NCBI GenBank assembly: GCA_902790325.1
Contig: CADARP010000002.1
Span: forward strand, 190,256-254,255
From: Oscillospiraceae bacterium
GTDB taxonomy: Bacteria > Bacillota > Clostridia > Oscillospirales > Acutalibacteraceae
Direction of reading: 5' to 3'
DNA: 64,000 bases
Under the pieces are notes generated by a model. That model worked only from the letters and a program-made list of their open reading frames with translations, had not been told where the DNA came from and ran no database searches. The stretch's first letter is position 1, and each line of letters starts with the position of its first letter. Of the stretch, positions 9,640-18,667 are shown piece after piece. Position numbers and translations under genes: made by a program.

Positions 9640-10508
9640 GAGAGAACGAAACGTCCGCGGCGCTCGGCAGTTTTGACGGGCTGCATGCGGGTCACCAAAG
9701 TGTATTGCAAAGCGCCCTGTCCTTCCGCGAGGACGGGCTTTTGCCGTTTGTGCTGCTGTTTGACGTGCACCCGCAGGCCGTGCTGCGCGGCGCTGCGCCG
9801 CCGCTTCTGATGCTGCCCGCCGCGCGTGACGCACGTCTGCGCGAAATGGGCTTTTCCGTGCGGACAGTCTCTTTTGCGCAGATTCATGATATGGAGCCGG
9901 AGGCATTCGTGCGCGACATACTCTGCGGCACGCTGCATGCGCGCGCCGTTTCCTGCGGCTACAATTATCGGTTCGGCAGGGGCGGCAGCGGCGACGCGGA
10001 TTGTCTGCGGCGGCTGTGCGGGCAGTACGGCGTGCAGTGCCGGATCTGTCCGCCCGTGGAAATGAACGGCGAGGCAGTCAGCTCCACGCGCATCCGTGCG
10101 CTGCTGGAGGCGGGCAGGCCGGAAGAGGCGGCCAAGCTGCTCGGACGTCCCTTTTCCTTTGCCGGCACGGTCGTGCACGGCGCGGAGAACGGACGACTCT
10201 ACGGATACCCGACGATCAACCAGCATCTGCCGCAGGAACTGGTCACGCCCCGGTACGGCGTGTACGTGTCCCGGACGTTCGTGGACGGCGTGTGGTACGA
10301 TTCGCTGACCAATATCGGCGTGCGGCCGACGCTGCCGGACGGAACACCCGTATGCGAGACGCACATCCTCGGCGTCGACCGGACGCTCTACGGCGAACAG
10401 ATCCCGGTCGAGCTGCTGCGATATTTGCGGTCGGAGAAAAAATTCCGCTCGCTCGACGACGTATTCCGGCAGGTACGGCTGGATCTGGACGCGGCGTTTG
10501 CGCATTAG
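9636..10508 (+). CDS. ribF: Bifunctional riboflavin kinase / FAD synthetase
   Basis: 290 aa. GTG 9636 overlaps the typA stop. The N-terminal FMN adenylyltransferase domain has GSFDGLHAGHQ (HxGH at residues 17-20), GYNYRFGRGGSGD and SSTRIRALLEAG. The C-terminal flavokinase domain has GYPTINQ (usually G-x-PT-x-N) and NIGVRPTL. It converts riboflavin to FMN and then FAD. The protein is slightly shorter than usual at the N-terminus because the start lies close to the first motif. Co-transcription with typA from the 7748 promoter is likely. No FMN riboswitch is visible upstream. Confidence 0.92.
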   Translation: MRENETSAALGSFDGLHAGHQSVLQSALSFREDGLLPFVLLFDVHPQAVLRGAAPPLLMLPAARDARLREMGFSVRTVSFAQIHDMEPEAFVRDILCGTLHARAVSCGYNYRFGRGGSGDADCLRRLCGQYGVQCRICPPVEMNGEAVSSTRIRALLEAGRPEEAAKLLGRPFSFAGTVVHGAENGRLYGYPTINQHLPQELVTPRYGVYVSRTFVDGVWYDSLTNIGVRPTLPDGTPVCETHILGVDRTLYGEQIPVELLRYLRSEKKFRSLDDVFRQVRLDLDAAFAH

Positions 10509-10515
10509 CGCGGGC

Positions 10516-10582
10516 ATTCACTCCGAAAACAGCCTTGTTCACGCCGAACCGATTGACAAGACGCGCCGGCTTCCGTTATTCT
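10516..10582 (+). promoter_or_regulatory. LytTR-type direct repeats and promoter of the two-component operon
   Basis: ATTCACTCCG (10516-10525) and GTTCACGCCG (10537-10546) are direct repeats 21 bp apart. Six bp downstream lies TTGACA (10553-10558), and TATTCT (10577-10582) is an acceptable -10 box at 18-nt spacing. The same arrangement precedes the genes at 13854 and 18781. Its place before the LytTR regulator gene suggests autoregulation. Confidence 0.72.
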
Positions 10583-10626
10583 GTTTGTAAGAGAAGCATA
10601 CATGAAACAATGGGGAGTGGGATACT

Positions 10627-11331
10627 ATGCGCATCGCGCTTTGTGACGATACAAGGGCAGAATACGAAACCCTCAGCGCGTTGATCAATGATTATGCCGC
10701 TTTGCATGATTATGACATCTCCGTTTCTTCTTTTGCGTCCGGAAGCGTACTGCTGCAGCAGGACAAGTTCGATCTCTATTTCCTCGATTATATGATGGAC
10801 GAAATGGATGGGATCACGCTTGCGCTGGAGCTGCGGCGCAAATTCAACGGCGCGGTCACGATCTGCTTTTTGACACAGTATGATCGGATCGCGGAGCGGA
10901 TCATCAACGAGCGCGTGTATGCGGACGGCTTTTTGCGCAAGCCTGTCGATCCGCAGCAGCTTTATGAAAAACTGGATCAGTTCTATAAAATGTCCTTTTT
11001 CAACCGTCTGCAGTTGAAACGCGACGGCAGTTATGATACAGTATATACGCAGGATATATTCTTCGTGCGGGCGGAGGACAAGAAATCGCTGATTTTCTTC
11101 TACGACCGCTGCGAGGAATATCCGATCCTGCTGACGGAGCTTGAAAAAAAGTATCTGCCGCCGGAGCTGTTCTGCCGCGTGCATCGCTCCTATCTGGTCA
11201 ACATGATGCACATCGCCAGTTACGACAGAAAGACCATCGTCATGAAGTCGGGAGACAAGGTGGACGTCAGCCGTTTCAAACAGTTCCAGGAGGCGTACAG
11301 AAGGTTCAATTTCAAGTTCGATTCTATGTGA
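10627..11331 (+). CDS. LytTR-family response regulator
   Basis: 234 aa. The receiver domain (residues 1-120) has the acidic pair in ALCDD, the phosphoacceptor D54 in YFLDYMMDEMDG, a Thr in CFLTQYD and the Lys in LRKP. The LytTR DNA-binding domain (about 135-234) shows the expected pattern DIFFVRAEDKKSLIFFY, then FCRVHRSYLVNMMHI, ending SRFKQFQEAYRRF. This places it with AgrA/VirR/ComE-type regulators, which bind pairs of 9-10-bp direct repeats about two helical turns apart. Such repeats lie directly upstream of this gene and of two secreted repeat-protein genes. The partner kinase gene starts 15 nt downstream. Confidence 0.93.
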   Translation: MRIALCDDTRAEYETLSALINDYAALHDYDISVSSFASGSVLLQQDKFDLYFLDYMMDEMDGITLALELRRKFNGAVTICFLTQYDRIAERIINERVYADGFLRKPVDPQQLYEKLDQFYKMSFFNRLQLKRDGSYDTVYTQDIFFVRAEDKKSLIFFYDRCEEYPILLTELEKKYLPPELFCRVHRSYLVNMMHIASYDRKTIVMKSGDKVDVSRFKQFQEAYRRFNFKFDSM

Positions 11332-11346
11332 TCGGGGTGCTTTCGC

Positions 11347-12705
11347 TTGCTGACGGTCAGCACATGGATCGGCAGTTCCATCGGGCTGTTTTGGACTGCG
11401 TCGTTTCTGGATAATCTGCTGTTTTTGATACTTTGCGTATTGACGACACTGACTGTGTTCCGCACGTCGGTGCGTTTTCGGATATGGAAAGTGCTGCTTG
11501 CCGCTGCGGTCTGCGCAGCGGTGGGCTTCTTTTATGCGCTGCAGGAGACGCGCGGCCTGGGCAATGCGCGGCTGCTGTCGACGGTGCAGGTCATTTATCC
11601 GTTTTTGTGTACCATGCTGTTCTTTTCACGCAAAGATCTCTGGAAAAGCTGCGTCGTCGTGTTCGGCGGGAACGCGATCGACGTGCTGAAATACTTCGCG
11701 CTGATCCTGTTTTTTGACTATTCGTTTGCTGCGGATCATGCGGCGCTGGATCTGCTTCTGGACGTGCTGCTGTGCGCGGCGGGCGTGATTGTGGCAGCCG
11801 GATTCTTTCTTGCCTATGCGCGCAAGAAAGACAGCGCGCTGCTGATTGCCCGTATCAATGCGCCGCTGTACGTGCTGATCGTGCTGACGCTGATCGTGTT
11901 CATGACGACGCTGCTGATGTTCGGCGTCAACCATTCCGGCGCACGGCCGGCGGAGCTGATCTTCTCGCTTGCAAACATTCCGCTGTTTACCGGTACCGCC
12001 ATCTACAGCGCGGTCGTCCTGCTGCGCACGAAAATCTCGGCCGAGAACTACAAAGAGATGGCGCAGATGCAGATCCGGCATTACGAGCAGATGGAAAAGA
12101 AAAACGAGGAGCTGCGCATTTTCCGACACGATTTTCCCAAGCAGATCGCGCCGCTCGCAGCGTGTCTGCGCGAGGGACGGATAGACGAGGCGGAGGAGAT
12201 CCTGCGGCATTTTGACAGCAGCATCGAATACTCCCGCCCGCGCTTTGCCACGGGCAATGCCATGCTCGATACCGTGCTCGAATGCGCACAGCAGACCGCC
12301 GAAAAAGACGGCGTTCGGATCGTCTGGAAGCAGGGCAGTCTGTTCCCGCCGGAAGGGATCGCGCCGGAGGATATTTATACCATCTTTCCCAATGCGCTCG
12401 ACAATGCCGTGGAGGCATGCCGCAAGCTCGGCCGTCCGTGCGACGTGACCGTATCGTCCCGCATGGCGGCGGGCGCGGTCTATGTGCGTATACAGAACCC
12501 GTGTGCCGGCAAAGCCGTTGTACACGGTTCCCGCATTGAAACCACCAAAGCGGACAAATCCCGCCACGGCTTCGGTACGCGGAGCATGAAAAAAGCTGCC
12601 GCAAAGTACGGCAGCGATAATTTGAGATTCACACAGGAAAACGGAATGTTTACGGTAGATCTGGTGTTAGAGATCAAAAACCGAGCAAATGAAGCAGCCA
12701 ACTGA
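11347..12705 (+). CDS. AgrC-like GHKL sensor histidine kinase
   Basis: 452 aa from TTG 11347, with GGGGTG 7 nt upstream. The first roughly 220 residues hold about six hydrophobic segments, as in peptide-sensing AgrC/ComD-type kinases. The H box is FRHDFPKQIAP with His 261; the usual Asn region (HDYKNHL) is replaced by HDFPKQI. The GHKL ATPase domain has the N box IFPNALDNAVEACRKL and a G box around HGFGTRSMKKAAAKYG. It should phosphorylate the regulator encoded just upstream. No agrB or agrD gene lies in the window, so the signal is unknown. Its 3' end overlaps the convergent gene by 32 bp. Confidence 0.9.
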   Translation: MLTVSTWIGSSIGLFWTASFLDNLLFLILCVLTTLTVFRTSVRFRIWKVLLAAAVCAAVGFFYALQETRGLGNARLLSTVQVIYPFLCTMLFFSRKDLWKSCVVVFGGNAIDVLKYFALILFFDYSFAADHAALDLLLDVLLCAAGVIVAAGFFLAYARKKDSALLIARINAPLYVLIVLTLIVFMTTLLMFGVNHSGARPAELIFSLANIPLFTGTAIYSAVVLLRTKISAENYKEMAQMQIRHYEQMEKKNEELRIFRHDFPKQIAPLAACLREGRIDEAEEILRHFDSSIEYSRPRFATGNAMLDTVLECAQQTAEKDGVRIVWKQGSLFPPEGIAPEDIYTIFPNALDNAVEACRKLGRPCDVTVSSRMAAGAVYVRIQNPCAGKAVVHGSRIETTKADKSRHGFGTRSMKKAAAKYGSDNLRFTQENGMFTVDLVLEIKNRANEAAN

Positions 12706-13561
12706 TGAAGCCGCCCGCATACGGTTGATCCTTCCACACGAGCACCGGACGCACACCGATAAATGCAGGACACTCGCACGCCTGTTTTGCACAGACAGGT
12801 GTGCTTTTTTCTGTCTTGACCGCAGATGCCGCGCGGTCGTCTTTTTTGCCCGCGGCGGCAGGTATTCCCGTCTGCGCTGCCGGATCTTCTGCGCAAACAG
12901 GCCGTTCAAACTCCGCCGCTTCAGGAATATCCGGATCTTCAACTTGATAATACGAAGAGCCGTCCGCGCCGTACAGCGCCGCATAGTCCCCGACTGCAGC
13001 GACGGAATCGTTTGTCATGCCGTGTGCGGGCATGCACACGCGCCACTCTTCCTGTTCGGCAGCAGACAGCGCATTTTGATAAAAAGAATCCCGCAGCCAT
13101 GTGATCACAGCGTCGTCGTTGTTTTCGACAGCGAACACGACCGACGTGCAGACCTCTACATCGAGTCCGTGATAAGATACCTGTTCCCACGTCAGCGGTT
13201 CCCAGCGGTACCACTGCACACTGCCGCCGCCGATGCGCACGGCGCGGTAGGTCGGCCGCTGTTCCAGAGCGCAGTAGGTCGGCCTATCGGTTGCCGGACT
13301 GCTGAACGGCTGGAAGTCGACGTCGCAATACAGGACGGCTCTGCCGTCCGGCAAAACATCCGACTGCCAGTTTACGGCGGATGATTTGAGCTTAGCCGTG
13401 AGCGCAGCGGATTCTTTCCGATCGACGAGACTCTGCGGCCATGCGCCGATCGTGACCGTGTTTTCCGAACGCGTACTGACTGTTTTATCTGCAGCCGTGC
13501 ACGGCGTCAGGAGCGCCAGCATCAGGATGCAGGCAAGCGCGAGCGAAAGAATCTTTTTCAT
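12674..13561 (-). CDS. Secreted DUF6273-like protein
   Basis: 295 aa on the minus strand with a clear signal peptide (LSLALACILMLALLTPCTA). The pattern TIGAWPQSLVD near residue 37, then YRWEPLTWEQVSY, then AVITWLRDSFYQNALSAAEQEEW resembles DUF6273, a domain of unknown function common in secreted clostridial proteins. After it come a linker rich in Ala, Asp and Pro and a short C-terminal segment ending WLLHLLGF. GGGAGGT lies upstream of the start. It is convergent with the sensor kinase (32-bp overlap) and divergent from the repeat protein at 13854, so it may belong to the same surface programme, but no direct-repeat element faces it. Confidence 0.72.
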   Translation of the reverse strand: MKKILSLALACILMLALLTPCTAADKTVSTRSENTVTIGAWPQSLVDRKESAALTAKLKSSAVNWQSDVLPDGRAVLYCDVDFQPFSSPATDRPTYCALEQRPTYRAVRIGGGSVQWYRWEPLTWEQVSYHGLDVEVCTSVVFAVENNDDAVITWLRDSFYQNALSAAEQEEWRVCMPAHGMTNDSVAAVGDYAALYGADGSSYYQVEDPDIPEAAEFERPVCAEDPAAQTGIPAAAGKKDDRAASAVKTEKSTPVCAKQACECPAFIGVRPVLVWKDQPYAGGFISWLLHLLGF

Positions 13562-13583
13562 AGAGATACCTCCCGATTGGTCT

Positions 13584-13608
13584 GCCGCCCGTCCCGGCGG
13601 CCTTTTTT
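13584..13608 (+). terminator. Terminator-like hairpin on the + strand, inside the leader of the minus-strand gene
   Basis: GCCGCC (13584-13589) and GGCGGC (13596-13601) form a 6-bp GC stem with a 6-nt loop, followed by CTTTTTT. On the + strand this looks like an intrinsic terminator. On the minus strand it is a hairpin in the 5' leader of the DUF6273-like gene. It would stop transcripts running out of the two-component operon across that gene. Confidence 0.5.
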
Positions 13609-13611
13609 ATA

Positions 13612-13640
13612 TCATTACCATAAAAATTATCATCTGTCAA
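13612..13640 (-). promoter_or_regulatory. Promoter of the secreted DUF6273-like gene
   Basis: Read on the minus strand: TTGACA (13640-13635), 17 nt, then TAATGA (13617-13612). The -35 box is perfect and the -10 box weak. In the 13562-13853 interval I see this promoter, the hairpin at 13584, the direct-repeat promoter at 13739 and nothing else. Confidence 0.45.
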
Positions 13641-13738
13641 GTGATTTTTTGGGGCTTCTACACAAAGCTGCCGAAGTTCTGCCTGCCTGCGATGCGCAGC
13701 CCATACCCTTTTTGTGCTGATTCGGAATGATTATAACG

Positions 13739-13803
13739 ATTCACTCCGCAAACAGGGCGATTCACTCCGTTTCACTTGCAGGCAAATGCCGTATGCGTAT
13801 AAT
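13739..13803 (+). promoter_or_regulatory. LytTR-type direct repeats and promoter of the first repeat-protein gene
   Basis: Two identical copies of ATTCACTCCG lie at 13739-13748 and 13760-13769, 21 bp apart. Six bp further on is TTGCAG (13776-13781), a 16-nt spacer, and a perfect TATAAT (13798-13803). A non-consensus -35 with an ideal -10 and an upstream repeat pair is typical of activator-dependent promoters. Confidence 0.75.
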
Positions 13804-13853
13804 GAAAATTGACACAAACGGAAATGTTTTGAAATTCTATGGGAGGTATTATT

Positions 13854-16800
13854 ATGAAAACAGGCAGACAAATCGGACGCCGGTCACTCGGCGTCGTTCT
13901 TGCGCTGGCGCTGCTGCTGTCCTGCACGTTCATGGCGGCGCCGGTGACGGCGGGTATACTGCTTGCGGCGGCGGAAGGCGGACTCTCGTTCACTGTGCCG
14001 GAGACGATCTACCTTGCTCCGACAGAGAGTTCGTCAGGCTCTACACAGCTTTTGTACTATTTGAACGTCAACCCGGACGGCAGCGTCCCGCGGGGGTACT
14101 CGACGACGGGAACGGTACGCTTCAGCAATGCGGCGGCTTCATCCGTGCAGATCACCTGCAGCGACACATCCGTCACGTTGTCTGCATCGGGCAGTGCGAA
14201 CGCATACAGCGCGACCATCGGCGGACGTCTCAGCTCGGGTCTGATGCCGGGTGAAACACGCACGTTGACATGGACGGCACAGTATACGGAAAGCGGCCAG
14301 ACAAAAACCGTGCGCAGTTACTCTGTTGTTTATGCGCCGTTTATCAATCCGGTCGGCGCCATAGCGGCAGGCACGGCAAACAAGGGATACGACGTTACGG
14401 CGTCCTGCTCCACGTTCATTTACGGCATTCACCAAGTGGTCAACAGCGGCAGGATCTGCGATTATTCGTATCTGCACGACCTGTATCAGGTTGAATCCAA
14501 CGAGACGTCAACGACGTCGCGGATCGACGGAACGGGCGTCTACAGGTATTCTCTGGTCAACGGCTCTGCCGTGCCGTCCGCCTATCCCGGCGGTGCCGAA
14601 CCCACACAGTTGATGAAGAGCACCGACGCCTCGCCCGGTCCTTCATCGCTGAGCGGCACGGCGTTCTCCTGGTCGTCCTCCCACGCCACGGCGCGCAGAG
14701 TGTTCGTATTCGGCGGCACGGGACGCGTTTTCTATGATACGGCCCGCGTCACGGAGATCGGCCAGATCCCCTGCTTTGAGGTGAAATCTTTCCTCAACGG
14801 CGCCGAGGGCTCCGCATCTTTGTCCACAAGCGCGGAAGACTTCCGCGAAGCGGCGTATTACAGCATGTCCAACAGTTCCGTCGGCAACACGTCGGCGCCG
14901 CTGACGACGACACAGTATTGGGGCGGCTCCAACCGGACGACAGACGTCGTTTGCGTTCCGTCTCCCACGCTCGGCAGTGTTGCGCTCACAGGCGGCACAC
15001 AGTCGCTCATCCACGGCGTGGACCGTTTCTGGAGATCCAAGTATACTGTGGACAGCGGAAGTGATTTTTCCGAAAAGGGCGAGGCAGTCGCGGTCGCGGC
15101 GTGTGAATTTGTCGGCGTCGACAAATCGACTGCCCGCGCGCGCTACCTTGCCGAAGTATCTGCGGCGCGTCAGCCGGGCAGCAGCACGGACGCGTGGAAC
15201 AACTACCGGACGCAGATGCAGCTTCTGGCGCAGTATCTGGGCACGCCCACGGCGACGAGCTTCGATTTCAGCGCGCTCAACAACGCGGTTTCCGCGCTGA
15301 TCCAGTCCCGGACGACCACACTGACGGTCGATCCGAACGGCGGCAAGTGGGCGGATAACTCGACGGCGCCCAAATCCTATTCGCAGGCGCCGGGTACCAC
15401 CTTTATGCCGTCCGAAACACCGACACGCAGCGGATATGAATTCATCGGCTGGCAGCTGAGCGGCGGCGGATCGTGGAACGGCACGACGTTCACCTTCGGC
15501 AGTGCAGACTGCACCCTGAATGCACAGTGGCGGCAGGCAGCGACCATGCAGACGCTGCATATCCAACCGGGCTACCTTTGGATTCAGCGTGCAGTTTCGT
15601 TTGAAGAAATGAAAATCACGCAGGCGCAGGGTACGACCATACCCGTTCCGACGAACGTGTATATGCAGAACAAAGTATTCCGCGGCTGGAACCAGCCTTC
15701 AAACGGAACCTTGGGCGGAAACCTGTCCGATATCCAATACGCCGTTTCCGGCTCCGGCGGCATGGGCGAGCTGCTTTTCAGCCGCCATACATATACCTTC
15801 GGTACGGCAGAGCATGATGGCCTGAATCCGATCTTTTCAGATCTTCCGTCCGGAAAAGCCGCGATTGCCGTCAATCCCGACGGCGGTACGTGGCAGGATA
15901 CCTACGGCGGCGACGAGACCAGAGTGATCATACAGGACAGCAATACAAACTATCAACTGCCGACTGTTGTCAGGAGCGGCTGTCAGTTCAACGGGTGGGT
16001 TATGATCCACAACGTCGGAAACACCCTTTCCGGCAGCAGCGTGCTTTTCCGGAACGGGACTTCGGCAATCACGGCGGATTGGATCGACCTTGCGCCGCAC
16101 ACGCTGACGCTCGACCCGGACGGCGGCGTCTGGGGCGATACCGGCGATTCGCAGGCCAAGACCGTTTCGCAGGCCTATAACACACAGTATACCCTGCCGA
16201 CCGATCTGACCAAAGACGGATATGCGTTCGGCGGCTGGGAGCTGGAGGCGGCCAATATTGCGGGCAACGCGGCTGTGCACGGCGGCAGCCTTTCCGGCGG
16301 CGTATTCACGTTCGGTGACGAACCGCGGACGGCGAAGCCTGTCTGGAAGGAACTCTATGCGATCACGGTGGACTGGGACGACGGCGTCTGGCTGCAGCCG
16401 GGCATGGACACCGCGCGCAGCAGACTGTTCGACGAGCCGATCGTGTACCGCGGATATGAGGGACAGACGATCAGTCTCGGTTCGATCTATGTGCCCAGCA
16501 TTGCGGGAGATCCGCTGAACGCGATTCAGGCATGGGAATACAGACCGACATGGACATGTTCGCGCGGCACGATCGATGAAGGCAGATGGGTCTACACGGT
16601 CGGCAGCGGCGCGGATACGATCCGGCCGAACTTAAACAGAACGAGTGAAGTCGGCGCCGGCTGTGTCTTTATTCAAGGCGGACAATATGTCTCACTTGTC
16701 AGCTCGGGACGACTGAACGGCGCGTACTGGGCGGATCTCGGCGCAGAGGACACGACGTATCTGCGGATCATGTGCAACGATCCGGAATGGACGAACACGG

Positions 16801-18617
16801 TCGACGGTCACGAATCGGCGTTCAGACTGCCCGAACTGATTCGTCCCGGCTTTACGTTGAGCGGATGGACGATTTACAAGAACCGCGGTACGCTTGTCGA
16901 AGACCCCGCGAACAACAATGCCGGGATGGTCTTTGAGAAGAACGGCACATGGTATTATATTTTCGATAAAACGTGCATGGATCGCGTCGATCTGTGTCCG
17001 GTCTGGAGCGGCGAAGAGGAAAACTGGATATATACGATCGAAAACAAAAGCACCACGATCACAGGCTATACCGGAGCGGACGGCGGTGTGGTGACGATAC
17101 CCGCTTCGCTGGGCGGATACCCCGTGACCGCGATCGGATCCCAAACCGCGGGACCTGTGTTCAATTCCTATTATGAAGAGATCGTGATCCCGGCGAGCGT
17201 GACGCGGATCACGTCGGATGCGCTGCTGACCGGCGGTACGGCCGCGTTCACGGTCGACAGCGGAAACCCGGCATACAGCAGCGAAGCGGGCGTGCTGTAC
17301 AACAAGGACAAGACGACGCTTGTTCTCTATCCGAATGCAAGCACGTATACGAATCCGGATCTGCCGACGTCGTTTACGGTGCCGGACAGCGTGACCGCGA
17401 TCGCGGACAACGCGTTCGGTCAGGCTTTTTTGAAAACGGTCGAACTGCCGGAGGGACTGACAAGCATCGGAGAATACGCGTTTTTAGCCTGTCCGGAACT
17501 GACGACAGTCAACATCCCGGACAGCGTGACAACGATCGGGACATGTGCGTTCTTCGACTGTCCGTTGTTGGGCGCCGAGGGGCTGCACATCCCCTCGACC
17601 GTGACAAGCATCGGGGAAAATGCGTTTTACCGCTGCACGTCTTTGCGCTTTATCTGTTCGGAGGATGCAAACGGCGCGGCAGCGCAGTGCGCGGCGGAGA
17701 ACGGCATTGAATTCCGCGTCTGCGGCAGCGGTGCGGTGCCGCAGGATATGATCAGCGTGACGATCGGCGACCAGATCGGCGTCAATCTTCTGCTCGACCT
17801 CGACGCGCGCAATGCGGAAAGCGTAACCGTCGTCTACAAGGACCTGAACGGCACGGAACAGCGCGAAACCTTTACCGACTTCCGTTCTCTCCCGCAGGTC
17901 GAAGGCGGCCTGTACAGGATCAAGGTGCAGATCGCACCGGCGCAGATCGCCGATACCGTTACCGTGTACATCGACGGCGAACAGCTCGACGCGAATGTCA
18001 AGGAGTACTGCAACACACTGATTGCTGGCGGATTTGAACCGGAAGTCGCCGCGCTCGCGCAGGCGGTGCTCGATTACGGCCAGGCGGCGAACAATTTCTT
18101 TGACTACACGGACGAAACGATGTCGACGCTTGCCGATCTGTCTGCGGACGACGCGAAGGCATGGACGCCGGTGTTCAGCGATACGACGGGCAAAACCCGG
18201 AACGTGTCGTTCATGGCGCTGACGAAGCCGGAATTCCGCTTCTATATGCAGGATATTACCGAAGCCGAGGCGGCGGCATACAACGCCGCCGGCGTCACGG
18301 CCGCATACGCCAACCCGAATGTCACGGATACGCTCTGTGCGCGGTTCGTCAAGAACGCGCAGGGCAGCATCCTGATCGAAGTTACGGGCGTGATGGCGGA
18401 GCGTATGGATGAAACGATCGTTATAACCGTTCCCGGACTCGGCACGATCACATTTTCCGGCAATGACTTTGCGAAACTGATGGCAGACAACGCGGCGACC
18501 GAAGCGCTCGGCGCGGCGCTGTACGCTTACGGCGCGGCGGCGAAAGCCTGCTTCTGTGTACCGACCGTCGACGACGGTATGGAAGTCGAAATCGGCGAAG
18601 CAGACAATACGAATTGA
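13854..18617 (+). CDS. Large secreted repeat protein (Flg_new repeats, BspA-like LRR, shared C-terminal domain)
   Basis: 1587 aa from ATG 13854, with GGGAGGT 6 nt upstream. Order of parts: signal peptide (VVLALALLLSCTFMAAP); N-terminal module beginning FTVPETIYLAP, related to that of the giant protein at 51109; several Flg_new repeats (about residues 490-840) with LTVDPNGGKWAD-type and GYEFIGWQ motifs; a divergent section; BspA-like leucine-rich repeats at about 17,340-17,640 (DSVTAIADNAFGQ, GLTSIGEYAF, DSVTTIGTCAF, TVTSIGENAF); and a C-terminal domain of about 270 residues also found in the next gene. The end (VPTVDDGMEVEIG) matches the small gene at 21050. No sortase motif is visible. Probably an extracellular adhesin or matrix protein under LytTR control. 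Confidence 0.85.
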   Translation: MKTGRQIGRRSLGVVLALALLLSCTFMAAPVTAGILLAAAEGGLSFTVPETIYLAPTESSSGSTQLLYYLNVNPDGSVPRGYSTTGTVRFSNAAASSVQITCSDTSVTLSASGSANAYSATIGGRLSSGLMPGETRTLTWTAQYTESGQTKTVRSYSVVYAPFINPVGAIAAGTANKGYDVTASCSTFIYGIHQVVNSGRICDYSYLHDLYQVESNETSTTSRIDGTGVYRYSLVNGSAVPSAYPGGAEPTQLMKSTDASPGPSSLSGTAFSWSSSHATARRVFVFGGTGRVFYDTARVTEIGQIPCFEVKSFLNGAEGSASLSTSAEDFREAAYYSMSNSSVGNTSAPLTTTQYWGGSNRTTDVVCVPSPTLGSVALTGGTQSLIHGVDRFWRSKYTVDSGSDFSEKGEAVAVAACEFVGVDKSTARARYLAEVSAARQPGSSTDAWNNYRTQMQLLAQYLGTPTATSFDFSALNNAVSALIQSRTTTLTVDPNGGKWADNSTAPKSYSQAPGTTFMPSETPTRSGYEFIGWQLSGGGSWNGTTFTFGSADCTLNAQWRQAATMQTLHIQPGYLWIQRAVSFEEMKITQAQGTTIPVPTNVYMQNKVFRGWNQPSNGTLGGNLSDIQYAVSGSGGMGELLFSRHTYTFGTAEHDGLNPIFSDLPSGKAAIAVNPDGGTWQDTYGGDETRVIIQDSNTNYQLPTVVRSGCQFNGWVMIHNVGNTLSGSSVLFRNGTSAITADWIDLAPHTLTLDPDGGVWGDTGDSQAKTVSQAYNTQYTLPTDLTKDGYAFGGWELEAANIAGNAAVHGGSLSGGVFTFGDEPRTAKPVWKELYAITVDWDDGVWLQPGMDTARSRLFDEPIVYRGYEGQTISLGSIYVPSIAGDPLNAIQAWEYRPTWTCSRGTIDEGRWVYTVGSGADTIRPNLNRTSEVGAGCVFIQGGQYVSLVSSGRLNGAYWADLGAEDTTYLRIMCNDPEWTNTVDGHESAFRLPELIRPGFTLSGWTIYKNRGTLVEDPANNNAGMVFEKNGTWYYIFDKTCMDRVDLCPVWSGEEENWIYTIENKSTTITGYTGADGGVVTIPASLGGYPVTAIGSQTAGPVFNSYYEEIVIPASVTRITSDALLTGGTAAFTVDSGNPAYSSEAGVLYNKDKTTLVLYPNASTYTNPDLPTSFTVPDSVTAIADNAFGQAFLKTVELPEGLTSIGEYAFLACPELTTVNIPDSVTTIGTCAFFDCPLLGAEGLHIPSTVTSIGENAFYRCTSLRFICSEDANGAAAQCAAENGIEFRVCGSGAVPQDMISVTIGDQIGVNLLLDLDARNAESVTVVYKDLNGTEQRETFTDFRSLPQVEGGLYRIKVQIAPAQIADTVTVYIDGEQLDANVKEYCNTLIAGGFEPEVAALAQAVLDYGQAANNFFDYTDETMSTLADLSADDAKAWTPVFSDTTGKTRNVSFMALTKPEFRFYMQDITEAEAAAYNAAGVTAAYANPNVTDTLCARFVKNAQGSILIEVTGVMAERMDETIVITVPGLGTITFSGNDFAKLMADNAATEALGAALYAYGAAAKACFCVPTVDDGMEVEIGEADNTN
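15320..16360 (+). repeat. Flg_new (Listeria-Bacteroides) repeats within the first repeat protein
   Basis: Diverged repeats of the form LT(V/L)DP(N/D)GG-x-W, then GY-x-F-x-GW, recur at about 15,320, 15,860 and 16,100. They are far less alike at DNA level than the repeats of the giant gene at the end of the window. Confidence 0.6.
17751..18560 (+). repeat. Shared C-terminal domain, copy 1
   Basis: About 270 codons from ISVTIGDQIGVNLLLDLDAR to AAAKACFC. A second copy lies at 20221-21033 in the next gene. A block near 17,940 (from the codons for APAQIADTVTVYIDGEQLDA) is identical at DNA level to one near 20,405 over roughly 60 nt, so the two copies are recent duplicates or are kept alike by gene conversion. 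No known family recognised. Confidence 0.85.
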
Positions 18618-18667
18618 CGACGCTCCTGGATCGGCGCTGTATGCGGTGCAAATCGTGTACAGTGTCG

